This document shows, one piece after another, positions 1 to 5,160 of a DNA stretch of 5,160 nucleotides; the stretch's first letter is position 1; each line of letters starts with the position of its first letter. Origin of the DNA: Muribaculaceae bacterium (GTDB lineage Bacteria; Bacteroidota; Bacteroidia; Bacteroidales; Muribaculaceae); the NCBI GenBank assembly GCA_016287065.1, contig JAEEVB010000177.1:1-5160 (forward strand). The letters are read 5' to 3'. The notes under the pieces are model-generated. The model worked only from the letters and a program-made list of their open reading frames with translations. It was not told where the DNA came from and did no database searches. A program made the position numbers and the translations under genes.

Positions 1-910
1 TGATGTTGCTGCGCACCAGCGTGTTGTTGAGCACGATCTGTTCACGTCCCAGCAAGTCCTCGATCTGCACCTCCTTCACGTGGGTCGAGATGCTTTCGCT
101 ATCTTTGTTATCGTCGCCTTCATACTCTTCCACCTTGTTAATCGAGAGCAAGGCCAGGTTGTTTCTCAAGAAGTAGTCGGCAATACCGCTGTTGCGCACC
201 TGCTTGATGTTCGAGGCATCAAAGATAAGCGCATGTATGCTGTTCTCTACAAACAGGTTGGCGATAGTATCGGAATCGAACTTATACACGTTAAAGCCAT
301 TCAGCGTGCTATTCTCCTTGTCTTTCTTGAGACTGAGCAGACCAACGGGTTCATACGAGCCGTTCACCTCGCTCTTGAGAGCGTTGGCCAGGATGAGCGA
401 GTTGAGCGATGTGCCCAGCACCAGTACCCGTTTCCTGCCACTCTCGGCGTGGTTCATGCGGGCATACATGTGCTTGATGAGCAGGCGTTCCATCACCAGG
501 AACGCAAACGAGATGGCACCCACAATCAAGATGCTCCAGAACCTGTAGAGTTCCTGACCGGCGAAGGACAGGCACAGCACGTTCACCAGTATGAGCCCCA
601 GTGTGGAAATTACCACTACAAGAAACACCCTGTAGAGGTCTTCAATCACCGAGAGCCTGATGATGCTTGTGTAGCTCTTCATCAGGTATGAGGCTCCAAG
701 ATAGAAACCAATGAAGATGGCAAGATTCCTGATGAGCGTCACAGGCGATTGGGCCACATCCACGTCGCTCGAGTCCGACAGAGCGAGCAGGGCAAAAGCA
801 AAGGCTACGATAATCAGGTCGCACACCAGCACGAGCCATCGGGGCGCTGTCTTGATTTTAAACGACTTGAGCCACTTGCTTTCAAATATTCTATCAAGTA
901 TTTCGTTCAC
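1..910 (-). CDS. WbpM/CapD/FlaA1-type polysaccharide biosynthesis protein (nucleotide-sugar 4,6-dehydratase/epimerase), N-terminal half, cut by left edge
   Basis: The minus strand stays open from a GTG at 910-908 to the window edge (303 codons, no stop). A TAG lies three codons upstream in frame (919-917) and the first in-frame ATG is only at residue 77, so GTG is the likely start. The product begins with four predicted membrane segments (about residues 25-44, 59-76, 95-114, 123-140). A Rossmann-like nucleotide-binding domain follows from about residue 160 (KRVLVLGTSLNS), then the motif EDLLGRE (284-290), which in this family sits just before the catalytic short-chain dehydrogenase domain. 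Family members are about 600-650 residues, so roughly half is missing, including the NAD-binding and catalytic residues. Known members convert UDP-GlcNAc-type sugars at the inner membrane for capsule, O-antigen or glycoprotein glycans. Which sugar is made here cannot be told. The family call is firm; the GTG start is less sure. Confidence 0.88.
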   Translation of the reverse strand, partial: MNEILDRIFESKWLKSFKIKTAPRWLVLVCDLIIVAFAFALLALSDSSDVDVAQSPVTLIRNLAIFIGFYLGASYLMKSYTSIIRLSVIEDLYRVFLVVVISTLGLILVNVLCLSFAGQELYRFWSILIVGAISFAFLVMERLLIKHMYARMNHAESGRKRVLVLGTSLNSLILANALKSEVNGSYEPVGLLSLKKDKENSTLNGFNVYKFDSDTIANLFVENSIHALIFDASNIKQVRNSGIADYFLRNNLALLSINKVEEYEGDDNKDSESISTHVKEVQIEDLLGREQIVLNNTLVRSNI

Positions 911-942
911 AGACTTCTAATTTTGGTTTTCTTATACTTCAA

Positions 943-959
943 TGTGCTTTTTAAGCACA
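943..959 (-). promoter_or_regulatory. Perfect 7-bp inverted repeat in the leader of the WbpM-like gene
   Basis: TGTGCTT (943-949) and AAGCACA (953-959) are perfect reverse complements separated by TTT. The repeat lies between the predicted leftward promoter (-7 box 987-980) and the GTG start at 910, so the transcript would carry a small hairpin. No U-run follows on the minus strand, so it is not a standard terminator. It could be an operator, a leader hairpin or chance. Confidence 0.4.
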
Positions 960-979
960 ATAGCAGTGAAATTTGACTG

Positions 980-1010
980 CAAAGATAGAGGTTTTATCCA
1001 TAAAACTAAA
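980..1010 (-). promoter_or_regulatory. Predicted Bacteroidetes-type promoter driving the WbpM-like gene
   Basis: Read on the minus strand, TATCTTTG at 987-980 matches the known Bacteroides -7 consensus TAnnTTTG exactly. TTTA at 1010-1007, 19 bases upstream, is one base away from the -33 element TTTG. Transcription would begin about 5-10 bases downstream (around 970-975), giving a leader of roughly 60 bases. This is a sequence match only. Confidence 0.6.
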
Positions 1011-1030
1011 GAAAAAACGAAAATAATTTG

Positions 1031-1038
1031 TAACTTTG
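1031..1038 (+). promoter_or_regulatory. Predicted -7 box (TAnnTTTG) of the PCMD operon promoter
   Basis: TAACTTTG matches the Bacteroides -7 consensus exactly. No good TTTG is found at the expected -33 distance (around 1008-1011 reads AAAG), so the promoter may be weak or may need an activator or alternative sigma factor. Three further TTTG tetramers lie around it (1027, 1042, 1047) but lack the TA. The leader to the ATG at 1130 would be about 85 bases. Confidence 0.55.
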
Positions 1039-1080
1039 CACTTTGATTTGCGATTCAAGATTTAAACTATTGTAATTCAT

Positions 1081-1109
1081 CAAGAGTGTTCAGTTTGTGC
1101 ATTCTCTTG
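1081..1109 (+). promoter_or_regulatory. Weak stem-loop in the leader of the PCMD lipoprotein gene
   Basis: CAAGAG (1081-1086) is the reverse complement of CTCTTG (1104-1109). TG (1087-1088) can also pair with CA (1100-1101) if the two bases at 1102-1103 bulge out. A run of seven T (1120-1126) follows after ten bases. The gap makes a classic terminator unlikely; a leader structure that affects translation is possible. Confidence 0.25.
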
Positions 1110-1129
1110 TTTATTGATATTTTTTTATA

Positions 1130-2272
1130 ATGAAAATATTCCAATTAGGGGCTGTCGGTTTGGGCATGATCATGATGTTCTCATCATGCTTCAAAGACGA
1201 ACCCTACAACGCCGAGTGCGACATTGAGCAGGTGATTCTTCACAGCACCGATGCCCAGGCGGTTTTCTTCAATTTGTCCGACACCATTCAGAATGTGCTG
1301 TTTGCCGACAGCGTTATCAAGGTGAATGTGCGTTCTACGGCTCCACTCGAAACTGTCACGCCCGAGTTCAAGACAACTCCCGGTGCCACCATCCAGTGCA
1401 TCGAGGGCGATGTGAAGCAGGGCAAAGCCGTCTATATGGTAACATCTGAAGACGGCAACTGGCATCGCCGCTATGTGCTCTCACTTGTCCCTACCATGGT
1501 CACGGTGAGCGACACCCTCAAGTTCGACTTCGAGCACTTCGAACTCGACCCCACCAGTCAAAAGTTCTATATCTGGCACAATGTGCTCCCCGACGGCTCG
1601 CTCGGCAACGATTGGGCCAACGGCAATGCTGGCTTCAAGATCAGCATGGGCAACGCTAAACCCGAGGAGTATCCCTCTGTGCCCATCTTCGACGGTTACG
1701 ACGGTGCGGCTGTGAAACTCACTACTCGCGACACCGGCCCATTCGGCGTTATGGTCAACAAGCGCATTGCTGCCGGCAACTTCTTCCTCGGCTCCTTCGA
1801 CGTCAAGAGCGCTCTTCTCGATGCGATGAAGGCAACCCGCTTCGGCATCACCTTCGACAGCAAGCCGGTGAAACTCACAGGCTACTATAAATACAAGGTT
1901 GGCGCTACCTACATCGACCAGCAGGGTAAACCCGTGCCTGGAAAGACCGACATTGGCGACATTTACGCCGTATTCTACCGCAACCACGACGATGCAGGCA
2001 ACCCCGTCACCCTTTATGGCGACGATGTCAAGACCAGTCCTGCCATCGTGGCCATAACCAAGGTGAATCCTGTTCAGCCTGTGGGCGAGTGGACTCCCTT
2101 CGAGATAGAATTCAACTACATCAAGGACATCGACAAGACTGTGCTTGAGAATCGCGGCTACAGCCTCACCATCGTCTTCTCGTCGAGCATCGATGGCGCC
2201 ATCTTCCAGGGTGCTGTGGGCAGCGAACTGTGTGTCGATAAAGTTAGACTCGTTTGTACAAGAGAGGAGTAA
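1130..2272 (+). CDS. Surface-type lipoprotein with PCMD domain (putative carbohydrate metabolism domain)
   Basis: This is a 380-residue protein. The N-terminus is a lipoprotein signal: a hydrophobic stretch at residues 6-17 and lipobox FSSC with the acylated Cys at 20. Cys20 is followed by FKDE, a K-acid-acid pattern like the lipoprotein export signal that sends Bacteroidetes lipoproteins to the outer face of the outer membrane. Residues about 28-122 form a small beta-rich, Ig-like domain. Residues about 133-377 match the PCMD family (PF13201), with marks such as GYYKY (251-255), DIYAVFYRN (277-285), WTPFEIEFNY (321-330) and a C-terminal block with SSSIDGAIFQGAVGSELCVD (351-370). The PCMD fold is a carbohydrate-binding-like beta-sandwich whose activity is not established. 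No Shine-Dalgarno sequence precedes the ATG; the upstream bases are T/A-rich, as is usual in this phylum. It heads the operon and has its own predicted promoter. Confidence 0.88.
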   Translation: MKIFQLGAVGLGMIMMFSSCFKDEPYNAECDIEQVILHSTDAQAVFFNLSDTIQNVLFADSVIKVNVRSTAPLETVTPEFKTTPGATIQCIEGDVKQGKAVYMVTSEDGNWHRRYVLSLVPTMVTVSDTLKFDFEHFELDPTSQKFYIWHNVLPDGSLGNDWANGNAGFKISMGNAKPEEYPSVPIFDGYDGAAVKLTTRDTGPFGVMVNKRIAAGNFFLGSFDVKSALLDAMKATRFGITFDSKPVKLTGYYKYKVGATYIDQQGKPVPGKTDIGDIYAVFYRNHDDAGNPVTLYGDDVKTSPAIVAITKVNPVQPVGEWTPFEIEFNYIKDIDKTVLENRGYSLTIVFSSSIDGAIFQGAVGSELCVDKVRLVCTREE

Positions 2273-2278
2273 GCAAGC
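2263..2278 (+). promoter_or_regulatory. Shine-Dalgarno sequence inside the end of the PCMD gene, serving the barrel gene
   Basis: AGAGGAG (2263-2269) overlaps the last codons of the upstream gene and lies nine bases before the ATG at 2279; the upstream stop is 2270-2272. It is the only strong Shine-Dalgarno match before any gene in the window, and it fixes the start. The arrangement suggests translational coupling. Confidence 0.7.
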
Positions 2279-3052
2279 ATGAAAAAGTTATATGTGTTCC
2301 TACTTTCGTTGGTTGTCTCGGTAACTGCAATCCAGGCCGAGTCCTTCCTGAGCAATGTGAAGGCGTTTATCAAGCCCTGGCGTGTCGATGTGCATTTGGG
2401 TTATGCCATCGGCGGCTCGGCTCCCATCGGCGTGCCCGAGAGCATTCGCAAACTCAATAAGTTTTCCCTCACACCCAACCTCATGCTCGGTCTTGACGCA
2501 CATCGCCAGATCAACGACCGCTGGGGATTCACGACAGGCATCCACTTCGAGAATAAGGGCATGAGCATCGATGCAACAGTAAAGAACTACCACATGGAGA
2601 TTACGCGTGGCGGACAGACCCTCAACGGACAGTTCACCGGTCGTGTCACAACCGATGTCACTGCGTGGATGTTCACCTTGCCGCTGCAAGCCACATTCAA
2701 CGTTTCCAATAAGGTACAGTTCAAGTTAGGACCCTATTTTTCTTATCTCACCAATCGCACTTTCGACGGCTATGCCTACGACGGCTACCTCCGCGTCGGT
2801 AATCCCACGGGAGAGAAGGTGGAGCTGGGAACGAAAGAAGGTGAGCGCGGCGACTACGATTTCTCCGAGCACATGCGCCGCTTCCAGTGGGGCGTCGACT
2901 TAGGTGTCGACTGGCACATCACCAAGCGATTCGGTGCCTTTGCCGACTTGAGCTGGGGTTTGAGCGGCATTCACCAGAGCGACTTCCACACAATTGAGCA
3001 GACGCTCTTCCCCATCTACGGGACTGTCGGCGTCTCTTACCGAATTCGATAA
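2279..3052 (+). CDS. Outer-membrane beta-barrel protein (porin-family/PorT-like) paired with the PCMD lipoprotein
   Basis: This is a 257-residue protein with a signal peptide (KK at 2-3, hydrophobic core 4-17, cleavage likely after IQA at 18-20). The mature part is about 237 residues of alternating amphipathic strands with aromatic girdles, for example RVDVHLGYAIGG (35-46), RWGFTTGIHFENKGM (81-95), RFQWGVDLGVDWHI (201-214), and a final strand IYGTVGVSYRIR (246-257). This fits an outer-membrane barrel of the PF13568 type, about 8-10 strands. It has no OmpA-type peptidoglycan-binding tail. Glycine-rich blocks such as FDGYAYDGYLRVGNPTGEK (162-180) look like family signatures, and from memory barrels of this kind recur beside PCMD genes in Bacteroides. 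It starts six bases after the PCMD stop, so the two are almost certainly co-translated and may form a complex. It ends in tandem stops TAATAA (3050-3055). The barrel call is good; a transport role is not shown. Confidence 0.82.
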   Translation: MKKLYVFLLSLVVSVTAIQAESFLSNVKAFIKPWRVDVHLGYAIGGSAPIGVPESIRKLNKFSLTPNLMLGLDAHRQINDRWGFTTGIHFENKGMSIDATVKNYHMEITRGGQTLNGQFTGRVTTDVTAWMFTLPLQATFNVSNKVQFKLGPYFSYLTNRTFDGYAYDGYLRVGNPTGEKVELGTKEGERGDYDFSEHMRRFQWGVDLGVDWHITKRFGAFADLSWGLSGIHQSDFHTIEQTLFPIYGTVGVSYRIR

Positions 3053-3093
3053 TAAATTTAAAAGCTATATTAATTATTCAAAAACATTCAGAA

Positions 3094-4653
3094 ATGAAAC
3101 ATTTATTCTTAATGACTGCTGTAACACTGTGCTCGCTTGCCTCGATGGCAACCGATTTCACAGGCTCTCTCAACGTTACAGTAAATGGTACTACTGCGCA
3201 GCACAACGCCACAATCTCAATCGACCAGAATGGTGGCAACTACAACCTGCTGCTCAAGAATTTCACGTATGAGGTAGATGGCGTTACGAAAAACGTGGGC
3301 AACATTGCGCTTACTGGCATTCCTGCACTTAACGCCGGCGGCAAGACTATGCTCTATGCCGACCAGAAAGTTGCTATCGCTAACGGCGATGATGCTTCGG
3401 CTACATGGATTGGCCCCTCGTTGGGCGAAGTACCTGTAAAGGTGCTTGCACGCATAATGGACGACTATGCCGTTGTCGATTTCCAGATGCAATTGCAAGA
3501 CGTGGTGGCTGCTCAGTTCAATAATGTGGGCGACCACTTCCAGATTCCCAACAGCGACTTCGAGGATTGGGCAGCTTCGTCTGGCGAACCCGACCACTGG
3601 CACGGATTCAAATCGGCTTCTGGCTGGCTTGCTAGCTCGGCAAAGGGTAAGCTCGGAAAGGACACTGATGTTAGGCCTGGAACCACTGGCACCTACAGTG
3701 CTGTGGTTACATCGGCATCAACATTCGGAATTATTAATAACGGCACTATGACCAATGGACAGCTCAACGCTGGCAACATGAGTGCTACCAGTACTGACAA
3801 TCATAGCCACATGGACGTGAACTCAACAGCGACCGATAATAATGGCGCCCCTTTCTATACGGCTCTTTATGCAGCTCCCGATGCCATCAAAACTTGGATT
3901 AAATACACACAAGGAGGCAATAATAATAACAGCAACCATCATGCTAATTTGAGCGCTATTGCCTTTGATGGCTCTTACTATCAGGATCCTGAGAACAAAA
4001 TATACACCAATGTGGCTGCTAAAGCGGTCGACACACTCATTGTGAATGGTGACTGGCGTCAACTGTCCATCCCCTTCGACTATAACACTTATGCCAGCAA
4101 TAATGCGTCTGTCGAGGCTGTCCTCGTAACCATCTCGACTAATGCAAAGCCCGGTCAGGGTTATAGTGGCGACAAGGTGTGGGTCGATGATATGGAGCTG
4201 GTCTATAATGCCAATGTGACAAACTTCACCCACCTGGGTAATACCATTAGCGGTTTCAATCCCGATGTTCACGAATACACCTTCACTTGGGAAGGCGATG
4301 GCAATCCTGAAGCCAGTGGCTATGCACTTACTGTTGAAGGTAAGAGTGCTGTGACCGCCGTCAACGTCGAAACTGTTGAGAACGGCTACCGCGTGGTGGC
4401 AATCGCCACTTCGGGCGACCTCATGACAGCCAATGCCTACGTCATCAACTATGAGGTTCCTGCCGTGGGTATGCCTGGCGATGCTAACGAAGATGACAAG
4501 GTAGATGTGAACGATGTCACTACTACCATCAACTACATCCTCAGTAAGAATCCCAGCCCATTCAACTACGACAATGCCAATGTCAATGGCGACAATACTG
4601 TGAATGTGATGGATGTCACCCTCATCATCAATTTGATTCTCGGTATTCATTAA
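3094..4653 (+). CDS. Exported modular protein: calycin-like, PCMD-like, cadherin-like and C-terminal dockerin domains
   Basis: This is a 519-residue protein. The signal peptide runs over residues 1-19 (cleavage after SMA). Cys13 is not in a lipobox, so a soluble or surface-associated product is expected. Residues about 21-135 resemble the calycin-like family (PF13944) of Bacteroidales and match the next gene closely. Residues about 149-372 read as a PCMD-like beta-sandwich: opening IPNSDFEDW (151-159), GAPFYTALYAAPDAIKTWIKY (251-271), WRQLSIPFDY (321-330) and closing KVWVDDMELVY (361-371), with an Asn-rich loop at 276-279. Residues about 375-454 look like a cadherin-like/Ig sandwich. The C-terminus (461-517) is a type I dockerin with two calcium loops: D463-N465-D467-K469-D471-D474 and N496-N498-D500-T502-N504-D507. 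Dockerins bind cohesin modules; none is in the window. The gene follows the barrel by 41 bases with no promoter or terminator seen, so it is probably in the same operon. No Shine-Dalgarno sequence is present. Dockerin and calycin are the surest parts; the third domain is the least sure. Confidence 0.82.
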   Translation: MKHLFLMTAVTLCSLASMATDFTGSLNVTVNGTTAQHNATISIDQNGGNYNLLLKNFTYEVDGVTKNVGNIALTGIPALNAGGKTMLYADQKVAIANGDDASATWIGPSLGEVPVKVLARIMDDYAVVDFQMQLQDVVAAQFNNVGDHFQIPNSDFEDWAASSGEPDHWHGFKSASGWLASSAKGKLGKDTDVRPGTTGTYSAVVTSASTFGIINNGTMTNGQLNAGNMSATSTDNHSHMDVNSTATDNNGAPFYTALYAAPDAIKTWIKYTQGGNNNNSNHHANLSAIAFDGSYYQDPENKIYTNVAAKAVDTLIVNGDWRQLSIPFDYNTYASNNASVEAVLVTISTNAKPGQGYSGDKVWVDDMELVYNANVTNFTHLGNTISGFNPDVHEYTFTWEGDGNPEASGYALTVEGKSAVTAVNVETVENGYRVVAIATSGDLMTANAYVINYEVPAVGMPGDANEDDKVDVNDVTTTINYILSKNPSPFNYDNANVNGDNTVNVMDVTLIINLILGIH

Positions 4654-4678
4654 TTGTAAATCAATCATTATTAACTGC

Positions 4679-4711
4679 GGGTGTCTTGCCCAAAGGTGAG
4701 GCACCCTCTTT
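4679..4711 (+). terminator. Strong intercistronic hairpin with short U-tract (intrinsic terminator or attenuator)
   Basis: Bases 4679-4690 pair with 4695-4706 in a continuous 12-bp stem (nine Watson-Crick and three G-U pairs) closed by a CAAA loop, followed by TCTTT (4707-4711). It starts 25 bases after the stop of the dockerin gene and ends 22 bases before the next ATG. The U-tract is short and interrupted by one C, so termination may be partial. Confidence 0.75.
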
Positions 4712-4733
4712 AAAAAAGTATTATATTAAAACT

Positions 4734-5160
4734 ATGAAAAAAGCTATACTTCTTTTAGCAGGTTTCGTGTGCGCTATCTCTGCATGGGCCACCGAATACA
4801 CTGGTCAACTGAACGTGACCGTTAACGGCAATCTCACTCAGATGAAAACCGCCATCACCTTGGATAAAGCCGGTGATAAATACAACTTTAGTCTCAAAAA
4901 CTTCAAACTCATCAATGGCGAACAGGTGATTGGTGTTGGCAATATTGAACTCAATGACCTTGAGGCTGTTGAAACTTATGGTATCAAGACTATTACGGTC
5001 GATCAGAATATCACCATTGTAGATGGTGATGACCCCAGCATCGACCAGTGGATTGGACCGCTCATCAGTCCTATTCCCTTGAAACTTGTGGCTAAGTTCA
5101 ACAATCAGGTGCTGTCTGTTGATATCGATATCGACATGAGTTCCACCTTACAGCAAATCA
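4734..5160 (+). CDS. Exported calycin-like domain protein, paralogue of the preceding gene, cut by right edge
   Basis: The ATG at 4734 opens a frame that runs without a stop to the window end (142 codons). The signal peptide is residues 1-19 (KK at 2-3, hydrophobic 4-15, cleavage after AWA), the same length as in the preceding protein. The mature part begins TEYTGQLNVTVNG and aligns along its length with the calycin-like domain of the neighbour (TDFTGSLNVTVNG); shared landmarks include LKNF, VGNI, GDD, WIGP and a VP/IP-[VL]-K-[VL] strand. This indicates gene or domain duplication followed by divergence. No lipobox and no Shine-Dalgarno sequence are seen; the start is preceded by an A/T-rich stretch. 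What follows the calycin domain (PCMD, dockerin or nothing) lies outside the window. Calycin-like folds often hold small hydrophobic ligands, but no ligand is known for this family. Confidence 0.85.
   Translation, partial: MKKAILLLAGFVCAISAWATEYTGQLNVTVNGNLTQMKTAITLDKAGDKYNFSLKNFKLINGEQVIGVGNIELNDLEAVETYGIKTITVDQNITIVDGDDPSIDQWIGPLISPIPLKLVAKFNNQVLSVDIDIDMSSTLQQI

Larger units (their letters stand above)
911..1129. promoter_or_regulatory. Divergent intergenic region between the WbpM-like gene and the PCMD operon
   Basis: These 219 bases are clearly more AT-rich than the flanking genes and contain no credible reading frame. They carry one Bacteroidetes-type -7 box on each strand (987-980 minus, 1038-1031 plus), a 7-bp inverted repeat in the leftward leader (943-959) and a weaker one in the rightward leader (1081-1109). 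A T-run (1120-1126) sits just before the ATG at 1130. Confidence 0.75.

Noticed and set aside
80..691. Plus-strand open frame of 203 codons
   Set aside because: It is antisense to the WbpM-like gene, has no family features and low-plausibility composition (many His and Gln), and the minus frame has clear protein-family features.
1481..1987. Minus-strand open frame of 168 codons opposite the PCMD gene
   Set aside because: Antisense shadow with no recognisable domain; the plus-strand PCMD motifs explain the region.
3124..3132. Cys13 in the signal peptide of the dockerin protein as a lipobox
   Set aside because: The residues before it (V-T-L) do not fit a lipobox and a good signal peptidase I site (SMA) follows at 17-19; the paralogue has the same pattern.
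3919..3930. Short run of Asn codons (AAT AAT AAT AAC), possible simple-sequence phase-variation tract
   Set aside because: The unit is a triplet with only four copies, so slippage would not change frame, and it fits a loop in the PCMD-like domain.
3823..4704. Minus-strand open frame of 293 codons opposite the dockerin gene
   Set aside because: Its Ile/Val/His-rich product looks like the complement of a coding strand, it starts within the terminator hairpin, and the plus strand carries convincing signal peptide and domain motifs.
1..5160. CRISPR array, tRNA or rRNA genes, insertion sequences, attachment sites
   Set aside because: No regularly spaced direct repeats, no tRNA-like cloverleaf sequence, no transposase or recombinase frame and no flanking inverted repeats were seen by reading both strands.

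Overview
The window looks like a chromosomal piece of a Bacteroidales bacterium (Bacteroides, Prevotella or Muribaculaceae-type gut or rumen species; the genus cannot be fixed from the sequence alone). Three things point there: promoter -7 boxes of the Bacteroidetes form TAnnTTTG, mostly AT-rich starts without Shine-Dalgarno sequences, and protein families that are typical of the order (PCMD lipoprotein, calycin-like secreted protein, outer-membrane beta-barrel).

Layout. Bases 1-910 hold, on the minus strand, the first 303 codons of a membrane-bound nucleotide-sugar dehydratase/epimerase of the WbpM/CapD/FlaA1 type; its catalytic half lies beyond the left edge. Bases 911-1129 are a divergent intergenic region with a good TAnnTTTG box on each strand, back to back, plus small inverted repeats in both leaders. 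Rightwards follows a head-to-tail gene set: a surface-type lipoprotein with a PCMD domain (1130-2272), an outer-membrane beta-barrel protein coupled to it (2279-3052), a 519-residue exported protein that reads as calycin-like domain, PCMD-like domain, cadherin-like beta-sandwich and C-terminal dockerin (3094-4653), a strong hairpin/terminator (4679-4711), and the start of a second calycin-like exported protein that is a paralogue of the previous one (4734 to the right edge).

How they may work together. All four rightward genes encode exported products: one anchored to the outer membrane and probably displayed outside, one inserted in the outer membrane, and two with cleavable signal peptides. 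The PCMD and dockerin domains suggest binding to carbohydrate or to another surface protein, so the set is best read as a cell-envelope surface assembly of unknown substrate. That role is an inference: no enzyme, SusC/SusD pair or regulator is seen in the window. The leftward gene belongs to surface polysaccharide synthesis and shares only the intergenic region with this set.
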